A DNA stretch of 17,470 bases from Palsa-892 sp035555855 (lineage in GTDB: Bacteria; Pseudomonadota; Alphaproteobacteria; Rhizobiales; Xanthobacteraceae). The stretch lies in contig DATMGD010000035.1 in assembly GCA_035555855.1 (NCBI GenBank), positions 1 through 17,470 of the forward strand, written 5' to 3'. Below, one piece after another: positions 1 through 7,288 of the stretch (positions are counted from its first letter, which is position 1; every line of letters begins with the position of its first letter). The notes under the pieces were generated by a model, which saw nothing but the letters and a program-made list of their open reading frames with translations, made no database searches and was not told where the DNA came from. Position numbers and translations under genes: made by a program.

Positions 1-955
1 CGAGCGCACCGCCTACCGAAGCGGTCGCCGCCGCCTGCGGCGCGACGATACCTTCGGGGATGCCGGTGCCCATTTCCTTGCGACGCTTGCCGAACTGCGA
101 CTCCATGCCGTAGCTCACGAATGAAGCGATCGTAGCGCCCGCGCCGGGAATAAGACCGATGATGTTGCCGAGCACGCTCGCGCGCGCGAACATCCATTTC
201 AGTGCGCTCATTTCGCGCCAGGTCGGTAGCTCCGTGCGCGCGTTGCTGATCTTTTCGATCGGCTTGGTGGCGAATCCCGTTTCCAGCCGCGTCAGCACCT
301 CGCCGATGCCGTAGGCGCCGACCATCACTACAAGGAATTCGATGCCGTCGGCCAGAATCGGCGAGCCGAAGGTGAAACGATAAGCGCCGTAGGTTTCGTC
401 GGTGCCGACTGTTGCAATCAGGATGCCGACGCAAAGGCTGATCAAGGCGTTAGCGAGCGATCCGCTGCCGAGCGCGACGACGCTCGAGAGGCCAAACACG
501 AGAACCGCGAAATATTCCGGTGTCGAAAAGCGCAGCGCGAAATGCGCGAGCGGCTGCGTCAGGAGCACCATGATGACGGCCGACAACAGGCCGCCGCCTA
601 GCGCCGCTACCAGCGTCCAGCCGAGCGCTTTCGCCGGCTGGCCCTTGCGGCCCATGGTGTAACCGTCCCACAGCATCGGTACATCGATCGGCTCGCCTGG
701 GATCTTGAACAGGATCGCCGTGAAGGCGCCGCCATAGGTGCCGGAGACGTACATCGCCGTCAGCAGCACGATCGAGGCCGTGACATCCATGTGATAGGTG
801 AACGGCAGCGCCAACGCGACACCCATCACCAGCGTGAGGCCCGGCAGCACGCCGACCAGAAGGCCGATGACGATGCCGACGAACAGCATGAAGAGGTGGA
901 CCAACGTGAAACAGTTGAGGAAGCCGTGCCCAAGCTGAAGCAGAATCTCGCTCAT
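1..955 (-). CDS. tctA: Tripartite tricarboxylate transporter large membrane subunit, TctA family (3' end cut by the window)
   Basis: This is the 12-TM-type permease of a TTT carboxylate transporter, which works with TctB and a periplasmic TctC protein in the inner membrane. I translated about 318 residues from an ATG at 955; the frame stays open to the window edge, and the family is normally about 500 residues, so the C-terminal part is missing. It begins MSEILLQLGHGFLNCF. Two glycine/proline loops typical of TctA are visible: GLLVGVLPGL near residues 31-40 and GLIPGAGATIASF near 265-277. Long hydrophobic segments fill the rest. An AAGGA ribosome site lies 9 bases before the ATG. It follows tctB by 17 bases in the usual C-B-A order. 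The substrate cannot be read from the sequence; a sulfonated carboxylate is possible given the neighbouring xsc. Confidence 0.93.
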   Translation of the reverse strand, partial: MSEILLQLGHGFLNCFTLVHLFMLFVGIVIGLLVGVLPGLTLVMGVALALPFTYHMDVTASIVLLTAMYVSGTYGGAFTAILFKIPGEPIDVPMLWDGYTMGRKGQPAKALGWTLVAALGGGLLSAVIMVLLTQPLAHFALRFSTPEYFAVLVFGLSSVVALGSGSLANALISLCVGILIATVGTDETYGAYRFTFGSPILADGIEFLVVMVGAYGIGEVLTRLETGFATKPIEKISNARTELPTWREMSALKWMFARASVLGNIIGLIPGAGATIASFVSYGMESQFGKRRKEMGTGIPEGIVAPQAAATASVGGAL

Positions 956-972
956 AATTGTATGTCCTTGCT

Positions 973-1509
973 TCAGCCGCCGAGGATGACGCGAATGAAA
1001 TCGGTGATGGCATCGAACGGCGGTTCGCCGCGCGGCAGCGAGACATAGGCGATGCGCATGAACAGGACTGCAGCGCCAAAGGTGATTCCGAGCGCGGTCA
1101 GCCAGATCGCGAGATGATTGCGATAGCGGCCGAGATACATGAAGGCCGCGAGAAACAGGAACGTGCAGAACAAGAAACCGAGCGTCGTGACCATCACCGC
1201 ATAGGCGAGCACGAGCACGATGCCGGCGGTCAGCAGCCAAGGATAAGTCTGCGCGGGCGCTTCTTCCTCTTCTTTTTCAAAAGTTTCGGCGATGCCCTGC
1301 GCTTCCTGCTTGCTGCCGAGCAGGCGCCGGGCAATTTCGATCACGCAGACCAGTGCCATCACCGCGATCGTCGCCTTCGGCCAGAAATCCGGACCGAGGC
1401 TGCTGGCATGCGCCGAATACTCGATCTGTTGCGCGTAGTGATAAAGGACGGCCGAAAGGATCAGGCCGGCGATGTATGGAAGCGTAGAACGGAGCACGTT
1501 GTTTTCCAT
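973..1509 (-). CDS. tctB: Tripartite tricarboxylate transporter small membrane subunit, TctB family
   Basis: The 178-residue product has the size and layout of TctB (DUF1468) proteins, the small poorly conserved 4-TM subunit that pairs with TctA. Hydrophobic stretches are visible at about residues 10-25, 47-62, 90-125 and 138-155. They are separated by a charged cytoplasmic-type loop rich in glutamate (ETFEKEEEEAPAQ, about 78-90). The ATG at 1509 has only a weak GGCGGCG-like ribosome site. It lies 41 bases after tctC and 17 bases before tctA on the same strand, so the three are almost certainly one transcript. Family assignment rests on position and membrane topology more than on strong motifs. 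Confidence 0.88.
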   Translation of the reverse strand: MENNVLRSTLPYIAGLILSAVLYHYAQQIEYSAHASSLGPDFWPKATIAVMALVCVIEIARRLLGSKQEAQGIAETFEKEEEEAPAQTYPWLLTAGIVLVLAYAVMVTTLGFLFCTFLFLAAFMYLGRYRNHLAIWLTALGITFGAAVLFMRIAYVSLPRGEPPFDAITDFIRVILGG

Positions 1510-1550
1510 GACGCCGCCAGCCTGTCTGTTGCGAGTTACTTCTTCGACGA

Positions 1551-2528
1551 TTAGTTCGCCGGCGCGGCCTTCTTCATGTCTTCAAGCTGCTGCTTGACGA
1601 ACGGGCCGGCCTTGTCGGCAGGCTCGAAGCTCGTGGCCTCGCCAAACTGATCGGCCAGAAACTTCTTGTACTCGGGCGACGCCGCGACCTTGGCAAGTGC
1701 GTCGGAAAGCTTCTTGACGACTTCCGGCGGCGTGCCGGCGCGAACGACGATCGAGCGGAACTGCGGCAGCGCGATCTTGTAGCCGAGTTCGTAGGACGAC
1801 GGCACATCCTTGAAGGCGTCGAGACGCTTTTCGCCGAACAGCAGGATCGGCCGCATCTGCTTACCGCTCAGGAACTGCGCGACGTCACCGGCCTGCTCAT
1901 AGAGCGCGTCGGCGTGGCCGCCGAGGATCGAGACATAACGCTCGCTCGGCTTGGAGAACGGCACCTGCACGACCTTGACGCCGCCCTTCTCCAGAACGGA
2001 GAGCGAGAAGTCGTCGACGCTGCCGAAACCGAGCGTCGCGACCTTCAGCTTGCCCGGATTGGCCTTGGCGTCCTTCTCGAAGTCGGCCCAGTTCTTGTAC
2101 TTGCTGTCTTCCTTCACGAAGATGAAGGACGGCCCCTTGATCATCACCGCGACCGGCGTGATGTCTTCCATCTTCCAGCGCGGCGTCTTGCCGGCGAGCA
2201 AGGCATGGCTGTCGGCGATATAGATCGCCATCGAATAACCGTCAGCCGGCGCCGCCAGAAGCTTCGCCATGCCGGTCGCGCCGGTGCCGCCCGGCACGTT
2301 CACGACCGGAATGCTCTGGCCGATGATCGGCTCCATCAATTTGGCGGTGAGTCGCGCTAGCTGATCGGCGCCGCCGCCGGGGCCCCACGGAACGATCAGT
2401 TCGATCGGCCGCTCCGGATAGCCTGCGGCAGTTGCCTTGCCGGTCGTGAATGCGCCGCACAATGCGACGGCAGCCAGTGCGGCAGAAGCCCGAAAAAACG
2501 AAAGCATCGAGAAATTGGCGAATCTCAT
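1551..2528 (-). CDS. tctC: TTT transporter periplasmic binding protein, TctC/Bug family
   Basis: The 325-residue protein captures the substrate in the periplasm and delivers it to TctBA. The start is the ATG at 2528, preceded by a strong GGAGGG ribosome site; a longer open frame to 2654 runs through the promoter and is not credible. A signal peptide is clear: positive N-terminus, hydrophobic stretch ASAALAAVALCGAF, and a likely cut after ATA-A before GYPERPIELIVPW. That first strand and the glycine loop GPGGGADQLAR are hallmarks of the Bug fold. The middle, with PFSKPSERYVSILGGHADAL, replaces the common PYRGGAPA motif, so its ligand probably differs from that of standard citrate or malate Bugs. 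It is the first gene of tctCBA and diverges from a LysR gene. Confidence 0.93.
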   Translation of the reverse strand: MRFANFSMLSFFRASAALAAVALCGAFTTGKATAAGYPERPIELIVPWGPGGGADQLARLTAKLMEPIIGQSIPVVNVPGGTGATGMAKLLAAPADGYSMAIYIADSHALLAGKTPRWKMEDITPVAVMIKGPSFIFVKEDSKYKNWADFEKDAKANPGKLKVATLGFGSVDDFSLSVLEKGGVKVVQVPFSKPSERYVSILGGHADALYEQAGDVAQFLSGKQMRPILLFGEKRLDAFKDVPSSYELGYKIALPQFRSIVVRAGTPPEVVKKLSDALAKVAASPEYKKFLADQFGEATSFEPADKAGPFVKQQLEDMKKAAPAN

Positions 2529-2609
2529 GGCGTTACCCTCCGAGAGTTTTTTATGCGTCACCAGCGAATCTGTGCCCGCTTGGCGCGCAGTGGTTTTTTC
2601 TATGGTGCA

Positions 2610-2647
2610 CGATGCAGCAACCGTGACAAAATTGATAATCTGCATCG
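2610..2647. promoter_or_regulatory. Inverted repeat in the tctC/lysR divergent control region, candidate LysR operator
   Basis: CGATGCAG (2610-2617) and its exact reverse complement CTGCATCG (2640-2647) flank a 22-base spacer. A second inner pair, TGAT (2633-2636) and ATCA (2650-2653), overlaps the right arm. The element lies in the 141-base gap between tctC and lysR, upstream of both starts, where LysR proteins usually bind. The arms are further apart than a single T-N11-A box, so it may be two half-sites or chance. No binding evidence exists. Confidence 0.45.
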
Positions 2648-2669
2648 GGATCATTCGCGGGATTTATCA

Positions 2670-3539
2670 TTGAATCAAGACCTCGATATTTCGCTACTGC
2701 GAACATTTGTCGCGATCGTCGACACCGGCGGGCTGACCTCCGCGGGCAAAAAGGTCGGCCGCACGCAGCCTGCGATCACCCATCAGATCAAACGGCTGGA
2801 AAGTGCCGTCGGCCGCACGCTGTTTGGCGAGAATCGGCGCCAGCTCGTGCTGACACCCGATGGCGAAGTGCTGCTCGAATTCGCGCGCTCGATGCTGCGC
2901 CTGAACGACGAAGCACGCAATCGTTTCGCGGAACCCGGAATCGCCGGCCATGTCACGCTCGGCACGCCGGATCTCTACGCCGCTTACCTTTTGCCTGAAG
3001 TATTAGAAAATTTTTCGCGCGCACACCCCAATGTCGAGATTCATCTGCGCTGCACGCGCAGCATTCATTTGCAGGCCGCGCTCGAGCGCGAGGAACTCGA
3101 CATTGCCTTGATGACCAATCAGCCGGGCTTTCGTGCCGGCGAGCTGATCCGGCATGAACCGGTCGTCTGGGCAGCGAGCCCCAGTGGCACACAGGAACTG
3201 CGCCGACCGGTTCCGCTCGCGGTTCTGCCGCAAGGCAGCGTATATCGCCAGATCGCAATCGACGCGCTGAACGGCGCTGGGGTCGCGTGGACACTGCGTT
3301 CGATATGCGACTCGTTCGCCGGCATGCAGGCGGCGGTTCTCGCCGGCATCGCCGTCTCGGCCTTCCCGCGTTGCACGATCACACCGAATATTCGCATGCT
3401 CAACAAGTCCGACGGCCTGCCGGAATTGCGGCCGATTGAACTCGTGCTGCACCGGAAGGAGCAAGGCATTCCGGAAGCCGCCGAGCAACTCGCGCGTTAT
3501 CTCGCGCGCGAATTGAGCAATCTTTCCGACATCAAGTAG
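2670..3539 (+). CDS. LysR-family transcriptional regulator, probable regulator of the divergent tctCBA
   Basis: The 289-residue product starts at a TTG (2670), preceded by a weak CGGGA ribosome site about 8 bases upstream. An upstream in-frame ATG at 2553 would add 39 residues that read through the promoter and do not resemble a LysR N-terminus. From the TTG the protein opens LNQDLDISLLRTFVAIVDTGG, the canonical LysR helix-turn-helix start. The recognition helix QPAITHQIKRLE follows, then the linker helix and a periplasmic-binding-fold effector domain from about residue 85 to 280. LysR proteins normally activate a divergent neighbour in response to a small ligand and repress themselves; here the neighbour is tctCBA, so the ligand is probably the transported compound or its metabolite. 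Confidence 0.92.
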   Translation: MNQDLDISLLRTFVAIVDTGGLTSAGKKVGRTQPAITHQIKRLESAVGRTLFGENRRQLVLTPDGEVLLEFARSMLRLNDEARNRFAEPGIAGHVTLGTPDLYAAYLLPEVLENFSRAHPNVEIHLRCTRSIHLQAALEREELDIALMTNQPGFRAGELIRHEPVVWAASPSGTQELRRPVPLAVLPQGSVYRQIAIDALNGAGVAWTLRSICDSFAGMQAAVLAGIAVSAFPRCTITPNIRMLNKSDGLPELRPIELVLHRKEQGIPEAAEQLARYLARELSNLSDIK

Positions 3540-3552
3540 CGCAAATAAAAAT

Positions 3553-3574
3553 GGCCGCGCCTCGGAGCGCGACC
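3553..3574. terminator. Bidirectional terminator-like hairpin between lysR and xsc
   Basis: GGCCGCGC (3553-3560) and GCGCGACC (3567-3574) form an 8-bp stem with one C-A mismatch around a 6-base loop. On the minus strand the stem is followed by CCATTTTTATTT, a good U-tract for ending xsc. On the plus strand the tail ACTTCTAATTT is weaker. It lies 13 bases after lysR and 23 bases after the xsc stop codon, exactly where two convergent genes need it. Confidence 0.65.
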
Positions 3575-3597
3575 ACTTCTAATTTGTCCGGAAAGGA

Positions 3598-5373
3598 TCA
3601 GGCGCCCTTCTGCGGCCGCATATCCTCGCGGCGGATACCGGCAACCGGCACCGGCTTCTTCATCGCGTCGCGGCGGAACGGCTCGCCCAGCTCCTGGTTA
3701 AGAACGATTTCGATGAAGGTCGTGATGCCTTTTTTCTGCGCCTCGCAAGAATCTTGCAGCGCCTGCGTCAGTTCCTGCGGTGTCTTCACGGTGACACCCT
3801 TGAGGCCGCAACCGACCGCAACCTTGGCATAGCTGAGCTCGGGATCGAGCTCGGTGCCGACGAAGTTGTTGTCGTACCAGAGGATCGAGTTCCGCTTCTC
3901 CGCGCCCCACTGATAGTTGCGGAAGATGACCATCGTGATGCCGGGCCATTCCTTGCGGCCAATCGAGCTCATCTCGTTCATAGAAATGCCGAAAGCACCG
4001 TCGCCGGCGAAGCCGACGCAAGGTACATCGGGGTTGCCGATCTTGGCGCCGATGATCGACGGGAAACCGTAGCCGCATGGGCCGAACAAGCCGGGCGCGA
4101 GGTACTTCCGGCCCTTTTCGAAGGTCGGGTAGGCGTTGCCGATCGCACAGTTATTGCCGATGTCGGAAGAGATGATGGCATCGCGCGGCAGGCCCGCCTG
4201 AATGGCGCGCCACGCCTGGCGCGGCGACATGAGGTCGCTGTCGCGCTTGCGCGCATCCGCGTTCCAGCTCGTGCCCGGATCGTCTTCCTCATGGTCCATG
4301 CTGGAGAGCGTCTGCAGCCACTTCGACTTCGTCGAGTGGATGAGTGCCTTGCGCTCCTCGCGGCCGGCATTGCCGGCATTCGGCGCGAGCTTGGCGAGGA
4401 TTGATTTTGCGACGAGCTTTGCGTCACCGCAGATGCCGACGGCGACGGGTTTCGTCAGGCCGATGCGGTCGGGGTTGATATCGACCTGAATGACTTTGGC
4501 GTCCTTCGGCCAGTAGTCAATGCCGTAACCCGGCAGCGTCGAGAACGGATTGAGCCGCGTACCGAGCGCGAGAATGACGTCGGCCTTCGAGATCAACTCC
4601 ATCGCCGCCTTCGAGCCGTTATAGCCGAGCGGGCCGACAGCAAGACGGTGCGAGCCGGGGAAAGAATCGTTGTGCTGGTAGTTGTTACAGACCGGCGCGT
4701 CGAGCTTTTCGGCAAGCGCCGCGCAATCTTCCATGCCATTCGCGAGCACGACGCCGGCGCCCGAAAGGATCGCAGGGAATTTCGCTTCGGAGAGAAGCTT
4801 CGCCGCCTGCGCAATGGCGTTCTCGCCGCCCTGCGGGCGTTCGAAATCGACGATGGCCGGAAGATCGATGTCGATCACCTGCGTCCAGAAATCGCGCGGG
4901 ATGTTGATTTGGGCCGGAGCCGAAAGGCGCTTCGCTTTCGAGATCACGCGGTTCAGCACTTCGGCGACGCGCGAGGCGTCGCGCACCTCTTCCTGATAGC
5001 AGACCATGTCGCGGAACAGCGCCATCTGCTCGACTTCCTGGAAGCCGCCCTGCCCGATCGTCTTGTTCGCCGCTTGCGGCGTGACGAGCAGCATCGGCGT
5101 GTGGTTCCAGTAAGCGGTCTTGATCGCGGTGACGAAGCCCGTGATGCCGGGGCCGTTCTGCGCGATCGCCATCGCCATCTTACCGGTCGAGCGGGTGTAG
5201 CCATCGCAGATCAGGCCGCCGTTGGTTTCGTGCGCGACGTCCCAGAAGGTGATGCCGGCTTTCGGAAAGAGATCGGAAATCGGCATGAAGGCCGAGCCGA
5301 TGATGCCGAAAGCATGTTCGATGCCGTGCATCTGGAGAACTTTTACGAAGGCTTCTTCCGTCGTCATTTTCAT
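3598..5373 (-). CDS. xsc: Sulfoacetaldehyde acetyltransferase (Xsc), thiamine-diphosphate enzyme
   Basis: Xsc (EC 2.3.3.15) converts sulfoacetaldehyde and phosphate into acetyl phosphate and sulfite, the desulfonating step in taurine, isethionate and sulfoacetate use. The 591 residues match the family length and the alphaproteobacterial clade: MKMTTEEAFVKVLQMHGIEH at the start, IGQGGFQEVEQM, YGIDYWPKDAKVIQVDINPD, FRNYQWGAEKRN, and NQELGEPFRRDAMKKPV at the end. The cofactor-activating glutamate is E49 in AHE. The thiamine-diphosphate/Mg motif is GDG at 457-459 with N486. Residues after E49 are TNGGLIC, where relatives I remember have GSxGMMA; this sits in the active site. The ATG at 5373 has AGAGGA 9 bases upstream. 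It diverges from iclR1-pta. A related thiamine-diphosphate enzyme with another substrate is the main alternative. Confidence 0.93.
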   Translation of the reverse strand: MKMTTEEAFVKVLQMHGIEHAFGIIGSAFMPISDLFPKAGITFWDVAHETNGGLICDGYTRSTGKMAMAIAQNGPGITGFVTAIKTAYWNHTPMLLVTPQAANKTIGQGGFQEVEQMALFRDMVCYQEEVRDASRVAEVLNRVISKAKRLSAPAQINIPRDFWTQVIDIDLPAIVDFERPQGGENAIAQAAKLLSEAKFPAILSGAGVVLANGMEDCAALAEKLDAPVCNNYQHNDSFPGSHRLAVGPLGYNGSKAAMELISKADVILALGTRLNPFSTLPGYGIDYWPKDAKVIQVDINPDRIGLTKPVAVGICGDAKLVAKSILAKLAPNAGNAGREERKALIHSTKSKWLQTLSSMDHEEDDPGTSWNADARKRDSDLMSPRQAWRAIQAGLPRDAIISSDIGNNCAIGNAYPTFEKGRKYLAPGLFGPCGYGFPSIIGAKIGNPDVPCVGFAGDGAFGISMNEMSSIGRKEWPGITMVIFRNYQWGAEKRNSILWYDNNFVGTELDPELSYAKVAVGCGLKGVTVKTPQELTQALQDSCEAQKKGITTFIEIVLNQELGEPFRRDAMKKPVPVAGIRREDMRPQKGA

Positions 5374-5390
5374 GGGAGCGCGTCCTCTTA

Positions 5391-5407
5391 CCGTTACTTG
5401 CCGTTAC
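5391..5407. repeat. Direct heptamer repeat CCGTTAC in the xsc leader
   Basis: CCGTTAC occurs at 5391-5397 and again at 5401-5407, a period of 10 bases, about one helical turn. It lies 18-34 bases upstream of the xsc ATG, inside the untranslated leader if transcription begins near the AT-rich block at 5479-5495. Same-face spacing suggests possible protein contact, but seven bases is short enough for chance. Confidence 0.3.
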
Positions 5408-5464
5408 CCAGCGCGAATGCGTGAGATGAAATGCGGGCTTGTAATTGCACGGCTCGCTACCTGC

Positions 5465-5493
5465 TTGCAATCATTATTTCAATATTTTATATT
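5465..5493 (+). promoter_or_regulatory. Candidate sigma-70 promoter of iclR1-pta
   Basis: TTGCAA (5465-5470) and TATATT (5488-5493) are separated by 17 bases and match the -35 and -10 consensus at four and five of six positions. Transcription would begin near 5500, about 20 bases before the iclR1 ATG. The -10 box lies inside the palindrome at 5479-5495, so a protein bound there would block this promoter. Confidence 0.5.
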
Positions 5494-5513
5494 GAGTGTT
5501 CCATTTTTCGGAA
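5479..5513. promoter_or_regulatory. Two adjacent palindromes in the xsc/iclR1 control region, candidate IclR operators
   Basis: TCAATAT-TTT-ATATTGA (5479-5495) is a perfect palindrome with 7-base arms. Three bases on, TTCC-N7-GGAA (5499-5513) is a second, and its GGA also serves as the iclR1 ribosome site. IclR-family proteins bind pseudo-palindromes of this size, often within their own promoter. Position over the iclR1 -10 and start region fits autorepression together with control of the divergent xsc. Which palindrome is used, and by which IclR protein, is not visible. Confidence 0.5.
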
Positions 5514-5518
5514 TTTTG

Positions 5519-6286
5519 ATGAATATGACCGAACTCATCGGTGTTTTGAAACCGCTCAGTCTGCTCGAAACCGTCGCCGATACGCAGCATCCCGCGACGC
5601 TCGGGGAGCTTGCCGCCGGCATGAACGTGCCGAAACCGACGATGCATCGCTGGCTCGCCTCGCTCGAACTTGCCGGACTTGTGCAGCGAACGCCGGACGG
5701 AAGGCGCTATGAGCTTTCGGCTCGCGCTTCACAATTCGCCTTCTCGATCCTGTCGAACAAGCCGGCGGGCGCAGTCCGTCATCAGATTTTAAAGCGCGTC
5801 GTGCAGGAGGTTGGTGAGTCCTGCAATCTGACGGTGCTGGAAGGCAGCCAGGTCACTTATATCGACCGCGTCGAATCGCAATGGCCGCTTCGCATCACCT
5901 TCCAGCAAGGCTCGAAAGTCCCCGCCTACTGCTCGGCGAGCGGCAAGCTGTTTCTCGCGCTTATGCAACCTGCGAAGCGAGACGTGATCCTGAACGGCAT
6001 GGAATTCGCGCGGCACACCAGCAACACTATTCTCGATAAAGGAATGCTGCTCGACGAATTGAAAGACATCCGCCGCGACAATTACGCGCTCGACCGCGAG
6101 GAATATCTCGACGGTCTGATCTGTCTTGCGGTACCGGTGTTCCAGAAAAAAGGCCGCTTGCGCGCCTGCGTCGCGGCGCTCGCAATCCAGGCGCCGGTCG
6201 CGCGGCTTTCGCAAGCCAACATCGTGACCAAGCTGCCGATCCTGCAAGACGCAGCGACAACACTCTCTTCGACGCTCGGCGAATAA
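5519..6286 (+). CDS. IclR-family transcriptional regulator 1, between xsc and pta
   Basis: The 255-residue protein has an N-terminal winged helix-turn-helix (about residues 4-65, recognition helix VPKPTMHRWLASLE, then AGLVQRTPDGRRYELS). An IclR effector domain follows (about 78-250) with CNLTVLEGSQVTYIDRVES, CSASGKLFLALM and DREEYLDGLICLAVPVF. The ATG at 5519 is chosen because the domain begins just after it and GGA lies 6 bases upstream; a second ATG at 5525 is possible. The open frame extends further upstream but only across the xsc promoter. The gene diverges from xsc and runs into pta after 13 bases, so pta is probably co-transcribed with it. The effector is plausibly sulfoacetaldehyde, acetyl phosphate or the parent sulfonate; this is inference. 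It is a paralogue of the IclR protein at 10380. Confidence 0.93.
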   Translation: MNMTELIGVLKPLSLLETVADTQHPATLGELAAGMNVPKPTMHRWLASLELAGLVQRTPDGRRYELSARASQFAFSILSNKPAGAVRHQILKRVVQEVGESCNLTVLEGSQVTYIDRVESQWPLRITFQQGSKVPAYCSASGKLFLALMQPAKRDVILNGMEFARHTSNTILDKGMLLDELKDIRRDNYALDREEYLDGLICLAVPVFQKKGRLRACVAALAIQAPVARLSQANIVTKLPILQDAATTLSSTLGE

Positions 6287-6299
6287 ACGGGGTTTCACT

Positions 6300-7220
6300 T
6301 TGTCATCACGGAATTATTCCTTTCCCAAACTGGCGGCGATGGAGACCGCAGCGCGCAGCAAAGGCCGGCTGCGTGTCGCCGTCGCCTACCCCTGCTCGTC
6401 GGATTCACTCGCTGCGGCGCTTGCCGCGCATGAAGACGGCATGATCGAACCACTGCTCGTAGGCCCGCGCCAGAAGATCGAAGCGATCGCGGCAAAGCTG
6501 AACGTCAGCCTCAGCGGCCTCGACTTCGTCGAAACAGAAGACGATCCGATCGCGGCTTCTCGCAAGGCGGTCGCGCTTGCACGCGCAGGCGACGCCAACG
6601 CGCTCATGAAAGGCTCGCAACATACGGACGAACTGATGGGCGCGGTCGTACCGCGCGAAGCCGACATGCGCACCTCGAAGCGCATGAGCCACGTGTTCTG
6701 GTTCGACCTGCCCGCCTATCACAAGCCGCTGATGATCACGGACGCCGTTGTCAACATCACGCCGGCGCTAAAAGACAAGGTGGCGATCCTCGAGAACGCC
6801 ATCGATTTTGCGCACGCGATCAAGATTGTCGAGCCGAAGATCGCGATGCTCTCCGCCGTCGAGTTCGTAAACCCGCACATCCCGTCGAGCGTCGATGCCG
6901 GCGAAATCGCCAAGCTCGCGAAAGCCGGCCAGTTCAAGGGCGCAATGGTCGATGGCCCGTTCGGTTTCGACAACGCGATCTCAAAAGCTGCGGCAACAAC
7001 AAAGGGCGTCACCTCGCCGGTCGCGGGCGACCCCGACATTCTTCTCGTGCCGAACCTCGATGTCGGTAACATTCTCTACAAGTCGTTCATCTATGTCGGC
7101 GGCGGCGAATGCGCCGGCGTCATTCTCGGCGCGCGCGTCCCGGTCATTCTCACCAGCCGCTCGGATTCGCGCCGCGCGCGGATCGCGTCCTGCGCCCTCG
7201 CCCAGCTCAGCCTGGGTTAG
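6300..7220 (+). CDS. pta: Phosphate acetyltransferase (Pta, phosphate acetyl/butyryltransferase family)
   Basis: Pta moves the acetyl group of acetyl phosphate to CoA. This consumes the Xsc product and brings the sulfonate carbon into central metabolism. The 306-residue protein is the short single-domain type usual in sulfonate clusters, with RVAVAYPCSSDSLAAAL, GMIEPLLVGP, DANALMKGSQHTDELM, SHVFWFDLP, VDGPFGFDNAIS and the late motif PNLDVGNILYKS. The start is a TTG at 6300 with a GGGG ribosome site 8 bases upstream; the next ATG (codon 14) would cut into KLAAMETAARS, a region relatives keep. It lies 13 bases after iclR1 and is probably translationally coupled to it. Separation of pta from xsc by a regulator, on the opposite strand, is unusual. 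A phosphate butyryltransferase is the alternative, made unlikely by xsc next door. Confidence 0.92.
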   Translation: MSSRNYSFPKLAAMETAARSKGRLRVAVAYPCSSDSLAAALAAHEDGMIEPLLVGPRQKIEAIAAKLNVSLSGLDFVETEDDPIAASRKAVALARAGDANALMKGSQHTDELMGAVVPREADMRTSKRMSHVFWFDLPAYHKPLMITDAVVNITPALKDKVAILENAIDFAHAIKIVEPKIAMLSAVEFVNPHIPSSVDAGEIAKLAKAGQFKGAMVDGPFGFDNAISKAAATTKGVTSPVAGDPDILLVPNLDVGNILYKSFIYVGGGECAGVILGARVPVILTSRSDSRRARIASCALAQLSLG

Positions 7221-7239
7221 AGACAGATACACAAAAGAA

Positions 7240-7265
7240 AACGGCCCGGATCGCTCCGGGCCGTT
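7240..7265. terminator. Strong bidirectional intrinsic terminator between pta and the MFS gene
   Basis: AACGGCCCGGA (7240-7250) and TCCGGGCCGTT (7255-7265) are perfect complements, an 11-bp GC-rich stem with the tetraloop TCGC. Read on the minus strand it is followed by TTCTTTTGTG, a good U-tract for ending the dehydrogenase-MFS transcript. On the plus strand the tail CGATCTTTAAG is weaker. It sits 19 bases after the pta stop and 23 bases after the MFS stop. Confidence 0.85.
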
Positions 7266-7288
7266 CGATCTTTAAGCTTCCGGTGGAA

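Noticed and set aside
2529..2654. N-terminal extension of tctC to a distant start
   Set aside because: It would bury the signal peptide 42 residues inside the protein and cross the divergent promoter, and the ATG at 2528 has a strong ribosome site.
3598..5373. Acetolactate synthase or oxalyl-CoA decarboxylase as the identity of the thiamine-diphosphate enzyme
   Set aside because: The Xsc-specific blocks (IGQGGFQEVEQM, FRNYQWGAEK and the C-terminal GEPFRRDAMKKPV) and the adjacent pta fit Xsc and not those enzymes.
4648..5424. 258-codon open frame opposite xsc
   Set aside because: Xsc is unmistakable on the other strand, and the shadow product has no recognisable motif.
5444..5471. ATTGCA/TGCAAT inverted pair with a 16-base spacer near xsc
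   Set aside because: Six-base arms with a wide spacer are expected by chance, and the right arm is part of the better-supported -35 box.
5222..5518. Longer form of iclR1 starting inside xsc
   Set aside because: The extra 99 residues are antisense xsc and promoter sequence, and the IclR helix-turn-helix starts right after the ATG at 5519.
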